64,000 nucleotides of DNA from Sialis fuliginosa (GCA_961205875.1 OY540814.1:6120993-6184992); one strand, 5' to 3'. Positions 35,001 through 45,160 are shown, counted from the first letter of the stretch. Made by a program: numbers and translations. The notes: generated from the sequence alone by a model not told the origin.

Positions 35001-35870
35001 TCCCTTGAATTATCTTCATGATCAGGAACTTCTTTGCTAACATCTTTATCTGTACTACTTTGATTTTCCAAAATATCCATTGCTTCAAGTTCACTACCAT
35101 TAATAGAATCTTTAGTTACTGTAACGTTTTCATTCACTACTGAGAAAGAATTTTTAAAATCATGTCCGATGCAAGCATCTTCGATATCATTGTCTTTAAC
35201 GTTTTCAAATTGATCTTGAGCAGATTCCACTGTAAATGCATCAAAATGTCCATCGCTATGTACAACACTATCAGAATCTTCTATTGGTTGTATCAGACTT
35301 TCATTATTTAAGGGATCTGACGATAAATCTTCATTAAACTGTCCACTATTACTCGTAGCATCAAATATTTGTTCTGCAAACGTAGATTCAGAAAAACTAT
35401 TTGAATTTTCTTGTGTAGGAATGTTGGCTTGTTCAGGTTCTGCAGATTCTGCTGTAGGTTCATCTGACTGAGTTGCTATTTCAGATTCTGAAACTGGCAA
35501 GTTCTGAACATCTTCCTCTTCTTCAGATACATCCACTTCTACAAGAACCATTTTTTTTCTCGTTCTCCGTGGAGTTTTTGGGGCAGGTGGTGGTTTAACA
35601 GCTCGTCCCGATCTTGTTCGTCGAACTAAACAAATAATAAAAATCAATCAAATATTTATGTTAGAAGTTCCAAATTCAAGCAATGTGCTACGATGTGGTT
35701 GTAATTATGCCGGGAAACGCATTTTAAGAAATATTAACAGTACATATTTTTAAAAGTGTCACTAATATACTGATTACATATAAATCAAATTGCACTACTG
35801 TATTTTTTATAATTCAATGTATAATACCTGGTTCATCGTTATTAATATTCTCATCGTCAACCGAAGCCAT
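22761..35870 (-). CDS. Prp39: Pre-mRNA-processing factor 39 (U1 snRNP-associated), 11 exons
   Basis: Exons on the minus strand: 35870-35828, 35625-34847, 34124-33987, 30426-30094, 28999-28874, 28075-27801, 27739-27574, 25131-25021, 24959-24456, 23411-23086, 23025-22761. Phases agree across all junctions; 3066 nt, 1021 aa. The family is a scaffold of HAT (half-a-TPR) repeats that binds U1 snRNP in early 5' splice-site recognition in the nucleus. Seen: N-terminal acidic, Ser/Glu/Asp-rich region (about 1-385) with basic patches [20 protein letters not shown] and a Lys-Asp run; HAT core (about 395-930) with [86 protein letters not shown] and [15 protein letters not shown]; then a tail rich in Gly, Tyr, Gln and Ser. 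Introns 6, 8 and 10 are only 60-61 nt. The long ones are full of foldbacks. Confidence 0.96.
23086..23411 (-). CDS. Prp39: Prp39 exon 10 (last HAT repeats)
   Basis: Begins [20 protein letters not shown] and holds [20 protein letters not shown]. It ends in a Lys/Glu/Asn-rich stretch [14 protein letters not shown]. Acceptor TATTTTAG, donor AAAG|GTAAGT. Confidence 0.95.
23446..24430 (+). repeat. Interspersed repeat family A, copy 2, in Prp39 intron 9
   Basis: Begins GTGTGACTGTG..GGATGCACAGTCGAGGG and ends CAGTATCTGGC..AGACGATATTCACGT, matching 60481-61185 throughout. The interior has three to four degenerate tandem units beginning TTAATTAATATTTACAAGCA (about 23795, 23925, 24035, 24165). It carries a nested foldback at 23518-23733. 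It covers nearly the whole 1044-bp intron. Confidence 0.82.
23518..23733. repeat. Nested 216-bp foldback inside the family A copy
   Basis: GGGTTGCATAAAGCAAAATT, AACCACAATTA and AATCAG on the left are mirrored by CTGATTAACTAATTGTGGTT and AATTTTGCTTTATGCAACCC on the right. It is absent from the corresponding point of the 60481-61185 copy, which supports insertion. Confidence 0.82.
24456..24959 (-). CDS. Prp39: Prp39 exon 9 (C-terminal HAT repeats)
   Basis: A 168-codon exon starting [20 protein letters not shown] and containing [31 protein letters not shown] and [20 protein letters not shown]. Acceptor ATTTTCAG, donor AAAG|GTATGG. Confidence 0.96.
25021..25131 (-). CDS. Prp39: Prp39 exon 8
   Basis: Thirty-seven codons, [20 protein letters not shown] and on to TARWNYEEG, a basic helix leading to the conserved [14 protein letters not shown] block. 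Acceptor TTTCAG, donor GGG|GTAATG. Confidence 0.94.
26170..26202. repeat. Palindrome in left arm
   Basis: CATATACTTTATACA is followed at once by its near-perfect complement TGTATAAAGTATATG around a two-base centre. Confidence 0.85.
26904..26936. repeat. Palindrome in right arm
   Basis: CCATATACTTTATACA then TGTATAAAGTATATGG, the same palindrome as at 26170-26202. Confidence 0.85.
27574..27739 (-). CDS. Prp39: Prp39 exon 7
   Basis: Encodes [20 protein letters not shown] and ends [17 protein letters not shown], the acidic insertion between the two HAT halves. Acceptor TTTTATAG, donor ATT|GTAAGT. The upstream intron is only 61 nt. Confidence 0.93.
27801..28075 (-). CDS. Prp39: Prp39 exon 6 (HAT repeats)
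   Basis: Begins [20 protein letters not shown] and ends in [15 protein letters not shown]. The acceptor must be GGTGGGAAG|GTG to keep frame with exon 5 and the family spacing CEE-VFERGL. That is a poor acceptor with purines next to the AG, so this left edge is less certain than the others. Donor AA|GTATGT. Confidence 0.88.
28076..28873 (-). other. Prp39 intron 5
   Basis: A 798-bp GT-AG intron. It holds a TA-rich core (28485-28630) and less AT-rich patches at 28370-28450 and 28635-28720. No repeat match noticed. Confidence 0.55.
28874..28999 (-). CDS. Prp39: Prp39 exon 5 (HAT repeat)
   Basis: Forty-two codons with [20 protein letters not shown], one of the best conserved Prp39 HAT motifs. 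Acceptor GTTTACAG, donor GAGAG|GTAAGT. Confidence 0.95.
29129..29420. repeat. Perfect 138-bp palindrome in Prp39 intron 4
   Basis: Base by base, 29129-29266 is the exact complement of 29283-29420, with a 16-nt loop (AATTCATGTGACTGAA). No mismatch was found by eye. Ends are TATAAATAAAAACAAACTTG and its complement. The right arm reads CTGACGATGA, TTCTGTGAAT, CGAAAGCTTG at 29331-29360, a motif also present at 56058-56096. Confidence 0.93.
29800..30060 (+). repeat. Probable retroposon 3' end fragment
   Basis: Contains TCAGTAACTACTGAACGGAT, TTTCATGAAGTCGG and ACCCGGGTAACACCGGGTAA followed by GCGTTAGTAATAAATAAAAG. This wording is common at 3' ends of arthropod LINE or SINE copies. There is no second copy here to prove it. 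Confidence 0.45.
30094..30426 (-). CDS. Prp39: Prp39 exon 4 (acidic/charged region into HAT core)
   Basis: Begins [20 protein letters not shown], a third copy of the exon 3 motif, then a run of alternating Lys and Asp. It enters the HAT core at [20 protein letters not shown]. Acceptor CATTAAAG, donor GTG|GTAAGT. Confidence 0.93.
30590..30885. repeat. Foldback in Prp39 intron 3
   Basis: TTGCTAGCTAGCAAGCATTT and TCAAATGAGGT near 30600-30632 are mirrored by ACCCCATTTGAAAGTGCTTG and CTAGCTAG near 30838-30866. The outer bases (CCGGTATTA facing TAATACCAG) also match. Confidence 0.78.
31154..31336 (-). pseudogene. Small conserved frame in left foldback arm
   Basis: Sixty codons containing [20 protein letters not shown]. 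It matches the right-arm frame at 33210 with few changes up to FPLWTL, then diverges because a T run differs by one base. Family unknown. Either a decayed transposon exon or a chance frame kept by recent arm identity. Confidence 0.4.
31681..31953 (+). mobile_element. LTR-like segment (possible solo LTR)
   Basis: Starts TGTAGCGACATAACAC, has CTATATAAGAG at about 31798-31808, AAATAAAAAC near 31903, and ends AACCCAACA. A short frame [10 protein letters not shown] starts straight after. TG..CA ends, a TATA box and a poly(A) signal suit an LTR, but no flanking duplication or second LTR was found. Confidence 0.35.
33210..33398 (+). pseudogene. Small conserved frame in right foldback arm
   Basis: Sixty-two codons, the counterpart of 31336-31154. 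The end passes through ACTTTTTTCCAGGATATCGG, which looks like a 3' splice site, so the frame might be one exon of a former transposon gene. Function unknown. Confidence 0.4.
33987..34124 (-). CDS. Prp39: Prp39 exon 3 (repeat-bearing acidic exon)
   Basis: Forty-six codons with two copies of an acidic motif, [12 protein letters not shown] and [12 protein letters not shown], about 21 residues apart. The exon ends in PADTE, and the motif restarts in exon 4. Acceptor AATTGTAG, donor GAG|GTGTGT. Confidence 0.87.
34847..35625 (-). CDS. Prp39: Prp39 exon 2 (acidic disordered region)
   Basis: A 259-codon exon. A basic start ([20 protein letters not shown]) is followed by an Asp/Glu/Ser/Asn-rich stretch with no visible fold, ending [13 protein letters not shown]. 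Acceptor TTGTTTAG, donor GAG|GTTAGT (less usual but acceptable). Confidence 0.9.
35828..35870 (-). CDS. Prp39: Prp39 exon 1
   Basis: ATG and 13 further codons, [14 protein letters not shown], then one base of a Val codon before donor CCAG|GTATTA. Confidence 0.82.
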
Positions 35871-36591
35871 TTTCACGTAAAATTATCTACAATTATTATG
35901 AAGTTGTCAACAAATGCATAAGTAGTTAGTAACAAACACAGGTAACAAACATAAGAATACCGAAATTCTTTTTTGTATTAATACTAGCGCCAAATTTAAA
36001 AATATATTTAATTAATTTTTAAGAAATAAATAATCAACTTATTATTATTCAAGCCAATCCCAATACGTGATATTCTACTAGTATTTGGATAATATTCATA
36101 GATATCATAAAAAAAACTTTGGCTTATGATTTATAATTTTACAGAATTTATTAAAATTGTATAAATGATTTTTAATTTACATTGCAGGTAATAACATAAT
36201 ATCGTCTGATTTTCAACTTTATCAGTAATCAAATCGAATTAATCCTTATCAGTAATTTTTAAATTTCTTATCAAATAATTAAAATTTTAAAACCAATAAA
36301 TTTTCAAAATAAATTGTGTTCTGCTTTCAATTAACCTTATTATAACTACTTATGTTAGATAAATATTTTAAAATATAAAAACTTTCTAAATATAGTCATC
36401 ATCAGATTACATCAACGAAAGTTATGTATTTCTTAATATTTATATTATTGTTACTTCAAACGTAAACAAAAAAATAAACACGCAACTTCTATAGTTTTTA
36501 GCGAATTTTGGAAAAGATTAAAATTCAATTTTTACACTGGATTTATTAATATGCAAACAAGGTTTCCCCGGTTATCTTTATATAATACATA
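35871..36591. other. Prp39 5' flank
   Basis: AT-rich sequence upstream of the Prp39 start. It should hold the promoter, but no core element stands out. Confidence 0.5.
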
Positions 36592-37463
36592 CTCACAATC
36601 AGGGCCGTAACTAGAAGTTCGGGGGCCCCGGGGCAGCAGGTGATCGAGGGGCCCCCCTTATAAAAATGTTTTTGAACAATTTTGAAATATGTGACTATTT
36701 TCGAAAAAATAAGTTTTTCATTAAAAATATGAATGCTTTCAAATTTTAATTATTGATATTTTTTGTAAACAATGAAAACTACTCCACTAAATAAAATTTT
36801 TGAAAAAACAATAATTTCTCATATCGAGCTGCATGAAACTCGATATATAGTGCAGTCAGATCTGCGAAATTTGTTGTACCTTGTTGAAAAAACGACCATT
36901 TTTACGGGTTTTCGTGTACGATTTTTTTTAAATATCTCCAATTCTATTGACCGGATTACAAAAATAAAAAAATCTTTTTAAAATTCATGTTATGAATTTC
37001 CCTATAAAACTAAATTTTTAAAAATCTTATAATTTTATTACAGAACCTATTTCCAACGGCCAATAAAATCGATGAAATAAAAATTTTGGGGAAATATAAT
37101 ACATTCTTTATGATTATAAATATGTAAGTGTGACAAGTTCCAAATCAAAACGGCTAAAAAACACATTTAAAAATAAAAATTGATTCGTTGATATCTTGTG
37201 AGCAACAAATGGTAGAGGGACATTCTTTTTTTGTAAATTTTTTATACTATGCGATGGCTCTGAAGATAATTCTATAAATGTATTAAAGAATTTTTTTTCG
37301 AGTTTTTGTTTTTGAAAAATTTTCTCCGTGTTAAATCAAAATCAAAACCTTTTTTAATCCGATTTCGTAAAAAATACCTTCCTTTCTCGGGGCCCCCCTA
37401 TGCATGGGGGCCCCGGGGCACAGCCCCGGCTGCCCCGGTGGTAGTTACGGCCCTGCTCACAAT
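36592..37463. mobile_element. hAT-type non-autonomous element with 8-bp target duplication
   Basis: The element at 36600-37455 (856 bp) starts CAGGGCCGTAACTAGAAG and ends TAGTTACGGCCCTG, so 14 terminal bases are exactly inverted. It is flanked by CTCACAAT at 36592-36599 and 37456-37463. Inside both ends lie GGGGCCCCGGGGCA blocks. There is no transposase frame. Ends are shared with 7083-7361. The perfect duplication suggests a fairly recent insertion. Confidence 0.93.
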
Positions 37464-39306
37464 CAGTGGCGTTGCTAGGGGGGTGACACCCGGGACGGAA
37501 ATCGAGAGTATTACCCCCCACCCCTCCAAAAAAGTCATTTATTTTTACACATTAAACAGGTATCACCTTTTGATTTTTTAACGATGTCGAGAAACGAATA
37601 CATACATAAAATGTTTCAACGCACCCTGGAGCAGAAATTATAGATTTTCATAGGTTTTGATCTGTACACTTTGAACTATCATTCCACAAAAAAAGGAAAA
37701 ACTTATTGATTTTGTGCGGGGTCATTTCTTTTGCTCTATTGCTAAAATGGGTCGTTTGAGGACATGAGTTTATTAACTAAAAGTACTTGTTTTAATATCC
37801 TGGACAACTCCTGAAAATTTGTCGGTATTTTTACGGGGCACCCTGAATATTATTATAATCGTATTATAAAATTATAAAATATTGCTCAGCAAAAAAATCT
37901 GAATGTTTTTACGTTATGTGTTCAATACATAATAAGTCACATTTCTTGTACTGTCCTTAAAAATAAATAAAGGTCTTATTTTAGGTAATTATAACAAAAT
38001 ATATATTCATTTCTGCAAGTAGAGCATGACGAAAGTATATTCTGCCATACGGATATGAGCGTTTTGCAATGTACATACACTAAAAATATTCTTATGAAAA
38101 CAAAATTAGTTTAATATACGAAAGCTGTGATTTTATGTCATTACAAACAAGTGACAGTGATTTTACCAATGTAAATTACTTCAAATTAGCACTTGTTTCA
38201 TGATTAATCGACGGGGTCATTTCTTGTAACTGGAACTTATTGCTATAGCGATCAGTGTGTATCTTATCCTTAATATATATAGGTACAGCTCAACGTCTCT
38301 CTGTCTGTCTGTCCATTAGTGCGCTTATCACTCGAGAATCACTTATTCGATTTACGTGGTTTCTTTTTTAATTCATTGATACGTTTTCTGGCCAGGTTAT
38401 AGGCTATATTTTGTTACATAGGTAACATAACAACTAAGCAGTGACGATAACAGTAAATCAAGTCGGAAAAAATTTTGCCGTCGGCGCGCTATTTTGTAAT
38501 ACGCTGCCTTAACCGTTCAATATTGAACAAAATAATGTATTAAAGAATTGTGTAGAATCAAAAGATCTACAATAAAGTCAGCGACACCACATGTCTAACT
38601 TTTATATTTAAGCCACAATAACTGCTTTTATGTTACAAAGAAAATTTAAAATATTTGGGTTTTGTTTACGTGGACTCAGTAGCTTTCGACCAATTAGTTT
38701 GGGCACCCCAGATGACGTATTTCCCTATCTCACGCCGAGCTACTGAGGCTAGCTTGTAGGTACTTTACATACCTTGGGGGTGACTTTAGTATAACCTACC
38801 AAAAATTTACATTAACCTTCGGTATAGCAACAATCAAAACGACTACATCGTGATAACGCGCGCGCCGTGTAAAAAGGGCCCAATTTTAATAGTTAAATCC
38901 GATAGTTCAAGAATCCTGTTTGGGGATGAATGTAGGGGTGTACTGGAGCCGGTTGTTAAGATTTTAGAAAATCGGCAAGCCGGTTTTTTTTATGTTTTCA
39001 TTTTCACGCGGTACCTGTTGATTTCATTTCTACTACAAACACTACATACCGTGTTTTGCTCTTTTCCTCAGTTCTGCTAATATTTTTTAAATTTGTGTTC
39101 TAAAAATTTAAGAATAAAAAAAGAGCTTTAAAAGTGCATTTAAATTTTTTTCGGTATGTGTAGCTCAGAGGGTGTTGAAGATAGACCTCACCTTTCCGTA
39201 TAATTTTTTACTTACAATGAGTTAAGGAATCAGCTCTTAAAATATCTGTATCCCAAACCAGACCAGCCTGTATATTATATCATATGTGTACTATTAGTTA
39301 CTTATA
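37464..39306. other. Gene-free stretch with transposon debris
   Basis: 37465-37570 starts CAGTGGCGTTGCTAGGGGGG, a hAT-like end without its partner. 38265-38400 (CGTCTCTCTGTCTGTCTGTC, ACTCGAGAATCACTTATTCG) looks like a retroposon tail. The rest has no coding frame. Confidence 0.5.
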
Positions 39307-40419
39307 TTAACCCATTAGCGCCCAAACGTCCGCTTTTTTCTCGCAACTTTTTGTCGCCTTAGTTGTTATGATAATGATCCTGAAAAAATTTGTGAAATAC
39401 ATATTCTTATGTAAAAATTATCGCTCTCACAGATTCCGTGGTCGAAAGTTTGCTAAAGTAATCCGGAAATTAGTTATAACCAAATTAATGAAAAAAAACA
39501 TGTTTTTTTCGCCTTTTTTTCTCAGAAGTACTGTTTTTTCACATGGGAAGAGCATTGGACGGACCTTAAAAACAATAAATATTGCGTCCATGGATCCTTA
39601 GCTTCAAATATTGGGCATAGTCAAATTGAAAAACCAAGATGGCATCCTCCAAAATGGCAACCGAAGGTCAAATTGCTTTCAAAATCTTATAGAATTTTTT
39701 ACTCGAAAACGATCAACTTTTTTGAAAATGTTTAAAGAACAAAACATGCTTACAATTAACCAAGAAACACGCATGAATATTTTCAGAATTTTTTGACTTA
39801 TTTTTTTAATTTTTTGACGTGGCAATTTTTTGAAAAAATTCAAAATTCTCGAAAAATTCTGAAAAAATTCATGCGTGTTTCTTGGCTAATTGTAAGGCTT
39901 TTTCATTCTTTACAATTTTTTTTGAAAATTGTTCGTTTTCGAGTAAAAAATTTCTAAAGGTTATAATGCGTTTATCATATAAAAATACCAGTGGCCTAGC
40001 GCGGGAGTGTTCCGTATGGCTAATGATTGAATTAAAATATTCTAAGTTCGTTTATCATATTATAGTCGGAGTGTCAGGGAGGCTTGGCCCGTAATAAAGA
40101 GTGTAGCGATTAAGAGTGGATAATTAGATTTAAATCTCCGCGCTAGGCCACTGGTTTTAAGGTCCGTCCAATGCTCTTCCCATGTGAAAAAACAGTACTT
40201 CTGAGAAAAAAAGGCGAAAAAAACACGTTTTTTTCATTAATTTGGTTATAACTAATTTCCGGTTTTTTTAGCAAACTTTCGACCACGGAATCTGAGAGAG
40301 TGATAATTTTTACATAAGAATATGTATTTCACAATTTTTTTCAGGATCATTATCATAACAACTATAAGGCGACAGAAAGTTGCGAGAAAAAAGCGGACGT
40401 TTGGGCGCTAATGGGTTAA
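39307..40419. mobile_element. TTAA-flanked foldback element
   Basis: The element at 39311-40415 begins CCCATTAGCGCCCAAACGTC and ends GACGTTTGGGCGCTAATGGG... in inverted form, with TTAA at 39307-39310 and 40416-40419. Arms of 250 bp or more match closely (AGTACTGTTTTTTCACATGG, GAGCATTGGACGGACC). TTAA with CCC ends fits the piggyBac superfamily. A second element (39989-40153) sits inside the right arm. Confidence 0.87.
39989..40153. mobile_element. 165-bp MITE nested in the TTAA element
   Basis: Starts CAGTGGCCTAGCGCGGGAG and ends CTCCGCGCTAGGCCACTG, with termini inverted for about 18 bp. It interrupts the right arm. The hAT-like CAGTGG start is seen, but no 8-bp duplication was found. Confidence 0.72.
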
Positions 40420-41150
40420 TTTGTGCATATTCGGTTACTATTTTCGGAAACTGCACCAGAGCATTAAAAATGCGTAAGGCGTTTTTTTTTTTATAGTGAG
40501 TCGGTTGATAAATGTTTGGTAGCACACCCCTGTATGTATGTGTTTAAAAGTTTTTATTTACTACCACTTATTTAAATTTGTTTAAAAACGGAAATATCGT
40601 TCAACTGAATTTTTTGTAGAGTATGACAATAATTGCGTCTGACGCTTCTGACTATGTTAATTTAAAATTACTAACACTACAGGATGATTTGATTTATGTC
40701 AGCTCATGTTACGTGAAATATGAAACTAGTGTCAAATTATAAAGTCATCGTCCCTAAATTGCTTACACATTTTTTATCTGTTTTGCAATTAGCTTCAACT
40801 GTTGCTTGGATTCTTAATATACTCGTAAGTCAGTAATCTTTGCTCTCGAACGTATATTGTTTTATCGGGGAAGCCATAGTTTTGTACAAATACACTAGAC
40901 TCGTTAATCCGGATATTCATTGTACAAAAATGACCGGATTATAGTGTGTCGGATTACTGAGAGTCAACATGCGACATTACCAGTAATTCCTTTAAATTTT
41001 TATAGATTATTGTATATTTTTATTACACGTTCTAACATGTAGACTAGAGCTGGGCGCGGGCCGTGAATTTTTCGGGTCACGGCCATGCATGATCGTGAGT
41101 CAAATTAAAACAACAATGCGTGACCGTGCGTGAGTACATTTTTGTTTCAT
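40420..41150. other. Gene-free stretch
   Basis: Contains a possible pogo/Tigger-like end at about 40900-40975 (TCGTTAATCCGGATATTC, GACCGGATTATAGTGTGTCG) and AGAGCTGGGCGCGGGCCGTG at 41045. Both are single fragments. Confidence 0.4.
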
Positions 41151-41169
41151 TATTTATATTCTAGAGTAT

Positions 41170-41420
41170 TTATTTTAAGTTTCAAGTAAATCCGACCAAA
41201 AAAACATTTCTGCCTCATACAAACTATGACACCCCTTTTTACCCCCGTAGGGGTTGAATTTCGAAAAATCCTTTCTTAGTGGATGCTTACATCATAAAAG
41301 GAAAACACCCCCAAAATTACACGTTTCTAGGTTCAGTGGTTTTGGCTCGGCGATGATGAATCTGTCAGTCCGTCAGTCAATCAGTCAAGACATGTTATTA
41401 TATGTATATATAGATTAAGA
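41170..41420 (+). repeat. Probable retroposon 3' end
   Basis: CACCCCTTTTTACCCCCGTA, GGGGTTGAATTTCGAAAAAT, CCTTTCTTAGTGGATGC and a run of CAGTCNGTCAGTCAATCAGT followed by TATATATAGATTAAG. This wording recurs in arthropod LINE/SINE 3' ends from general knowledge. Only one copy is in the window. Confidence 0.5.
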
Positions 41421-41874
41421 AAATGTTTCGTTATAAAAAGAGATCGATTTTTTCTCGGTCTCGGTGTTGGTGGCGTGTACAAAACGAGACTGAGACGAGA
41501 TGGCTTCAATTTTCACAAGACAAGATCGATACGAGATTATCAGTTGTAAAATTCGAGACCGAAGTAAGACTTTAATTATAATAAAAACCGAAACGATGCG
41601 ATACTTTTCTCAATATATATTTGTAAAAAAGTGTCCTCAGTCACAATGTACAACCCAACCCTTGGACATAGAAACGTGTTTTAGGAGTGTCTTCCTCTTA
41701 TGACGTAAGCACTCACTAAGAAATTCAACCGCTAAATGATAGAAAAGGGTGTTAATTTTTTATTTATTATAATACGGTTATCTGCAAAATCCTCATAGGG
41801 GTAATAATTGTTCTAGCCTAACAGTACAAATGGTATTAGACTGTACCCGGTATAAATCCAATATATACACTATA

Positions 41875-42404
41875 GAGTACGTTTATACACAGCGCTGTTG
41901 TTCCGGTTTTACTGTAACCGATGTAGTTAAACCGTTTTAAGCGATGCATTCATACGAGAATAAGTCACGTCATCTGAAATTATAATTTCGATTTGAAGTA
42001 CGCTATAAGTTCGATGGTGTACCAACAAGAAATCCCAAAAATACTTTGTCTCATCTACGTTCCACGAATCCCGCTTTCTTTTGTTTTCAATCTCTTCGTC
42101 TCGGGTGTTTTAACTTTTAACCATGTTTTAATTAACGACGCTTTTTCTTTTTTTTAATATTTTTTGGGGTTGGCTAAATAGATATAACTATGTCCATGCA
42201 TTCTGTGGTCCATGTAGTTTACACGCTTTTTTATTTCTGCTCTATTCCGGTTTAATTATGCTTTGCCTGTAGGTCAACAAGAATAGCATAATTAGTGTAA
42301 CTAATAAAGTGTAAAGTGCCATCTACAAGAACTTTTACACCCGGTTTTATTACATCGGTTATAGTAAAACCGGAATAACAGAACAGCACTGTATAAACGT
42401 ACTC
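41875..42404. repeat. 530-bp foldback
   Basis: GAGTACGTTTATACACAGCG is mirrored by CACTGTATAAACGTACTC, and GTTCCGGTTTTACTGTAACC with GATGTA by TACATCGGTTATAGTAAAAC. Arms are about 60 bp, with a larger unrelated centre. No certain target duplication. Confidence 0.8.
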
Positions 42405-44218
42405 ATACACTTGACAGTACTTATTTTAAGTCGCTGATTTCTATTTAACGCATATGCGTCAAGGTCATCATTTATACGATTTCATTCGCTACATCTAATT
42501 AACTTTTTAAATGAATTCTTTATAATACCGGGCATTAAAAAATAATACAACACGGGTATGCTGCTAGTACAATAATAAATTAAAACTATGAATTAAAAAA
42601 GTTGAAAAAACGTATGCATTTTAACATGTAACAAGTAAATAACCGCCACATAAATAAAACATAAAAAGTCATTGTAGTGATTATATGAACACACTGTACC
42701 AGCCAATGGTATGTCGATCGCCACGCCTCTTTGTACTTGTTTTTATTGTAGTAGCAAACTAGCAATGTCACACTCTTAAGTATCAATTTCAAGAATATAA
42801 AATTTACGGAAACAGCATTCAAGGACGCAAGAAAGTTTAAATCCATAATGCAATTGGCTTTGTTTTTAAATATGTTTATAAAACATGCAACTTTAAAAAA
42901 AAATTATACGCAGAAATTAAAATTTGCTCCTTATATTGAAGAAATCATACGTATATAATATACCTTTTTTATTTTTCATCGATTATATATATAGCAGCTT
43001 TTGACGCTCCAGAAAGTATGGCGCCAAAACATCCTCAATGTTTTTTTTTTCTTATCAAAACACACATACATCAGTGGCGGGCTTAGGAAAGTTACGGTCC
43101 GGAACGGAATGTCAATGTAAAAAAAGAAATTATGAAATTCTTATTTTTGTCTTCAAGCAATTTTCCCAGTTTATTACTTCAAAAAAAGGTTATCACATCA
43201 AATTTTTTACCATTCAAAGTCTTCCAAAATCATTTTTTTCCATGCCACAGTCGGCCCCTCTAGCACTTGGGGCTAGGGACGGAACACCCTCCTTGCCTGA
43301 ACCCTCAAACTATCTTATCAATATAAAAAAAGTTTTGTTTACATATGTTTTGATAATACGTAAATAACGCCCCCTAAAAAAAACCAACTTTATTGTTGTA
43401 TCAAATTCAATATGATAATTTATTAAATATACGAATTTGTATTATCATTTCATAATTTTTTATCATACAACTTATAAAAACTAGCTTAGTAATTTTTAAA
43501 AACAAAAACGAATTACCTACAATCTATAATTAATTATCGCACCTATTTTTTGTATTCACTCTTTTTACACATGGATAGATAACAATTGCATTTATAATGA
43601 TTGTTGACATACATGACAAGGTGTTGTTTTTATTAATAGAAATAGAATAAAAAACATTGACAGCCCTGTTCGCTCACGCGCATTTCACGTATTTAAGTCA
43701 CTATGACAAGGTCGCAACTACGGCTATGCTGTTTTTATACAGTAGAAAAAAAAGAGATTGCGCAACATCTGTTCTGGCATTAGATGTGCATTTAGTAAAA
43801 GGCCATATACGAAGTAAATGTACGAACTATTATATTTAAGTTCATCTTTGGCAATGCAGCAATACTAGAAAACCGGTATTTTTCCGTTGTGTAAACTCAG
43901 ATGTCCACTGTACTTTTCTTTTTTTAATTGTACTGTTTGTTGTAAACAATCGAAGATGCTATCTACGTTTCATAACGATTCTGCCAGCCGTTGTTTGTAT
44001 GTCATTATTGGCAAGCACGATTTTCTGCATATATTTTTTCTAATAGTCTATTTACCTATTTTATTTCTTCAGTTAACATACTTTAGAAGAACTTTATTTA
44101 CTTACTTTATCAACTGCAATATGTATGTTCAAAAGAGATATTTATTCAAAAAGGGACATCTAGTAGATTAGCCACAACGAAAAAAAGAGTAATTTATAAA
44201 AAAAATATCTGCCTTGGG
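42405..44218. other. Gene-free stretch
   Basis: No gene. At 43075-43260 CAGTGGCGGGCTTAGGAAAG and later TCGGCCCCTCTAGCACTTGG look like transposon-end debris. Remaining frames are chance. Confidence 0.5.
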
Positions 44219-45160
44219 AACCACGGGACTTTCTTATACGTAATCATAACAGTGAATAGTATACGTGATTTTTATTTTTATTATTAAAACATTTCTGACA
44301 AACTAACAAGATAGAATAAAATGACTAATATAGGTTAAATTATTCTCTCCATTATACATTAACAAGTGATTTTTTTTAACTGAAAACGGATGTTTACTCT
44401 TGTAAATTTTTGAATTTTCGAATTATTTTTGAAATAAGAAAAAAATGTTTTAGATAAAAAATGTCGAGTATGTTATTATCTATAATTTATTCCCCATGCA
44501 TTTTTTTCCAACATTTATGATTTAGCCAGAAATAATTTTTTTATGTAATTATTTAGATTCACCTACAGTTACACTGTTCACTCTCAGTATTACGTATAAG
44601 AAAGTCCCATCGTATCTATGGCGAACACACACACTGTTCAATCTCTGTAATACGTATAAGAAAGTCCCATGACACTCATGGCAGATATTTCTCCTCTGCT
44701 ATGAACCATTTGAATTATAATAAATTTTTTTTTCTTCAAAAATTCGTTTTTACGAAAAAATGAATAGAACATAAATTATAGATAATGATATTACCTACAA
44801 TTTTTAACTTGACCATTTTTCTCTATTTCGCACTGTTTCAGAGTAATGCCGAAAAATTTAAAAATCAACGTAGGTAAACATCCGTATCCGGTTGAAAGAT
44901 CGTTTTCAAAAATAGGACGTTTTCTTCCCAGACAAAAATTAATCTTAAATATAAAAATTCGCCCTTCTACGATTTGTCGTATTTGAGTTACAGCGCTTAC
45001 AGACAGACAGACACACAGACATCATGGCGAAAATAGTCAGAATGGATTCAGGGAAGGTCAAAATGGATAATTCCATCAAAATCCGGATTTCGAAAAAAAT
45101 CGGCTTCACTATACTTACTTATACTAGATGTATATTTCATATACATGGTATAAGAAAGTA
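44219..45160 (+). repeat. Interspersed repeat, copy 2 (pair with 719-1575)
   Basis: Matches 719-1575 along its length. It carries an extra local duplication at about 44570-44690, where CACTGTTCA..TCT..GTA and TACGTATAAGAAAGTCCCAT occur twice in tandem. Confidence 0.78.

Noticed and set aside
43887-44171. A 94-codon frame with hydrophobic stretches, possible small membrane protein
   Set aside because: Composition is what AT-rich DNA gives by chance. No conserved motif and no splice or start context.
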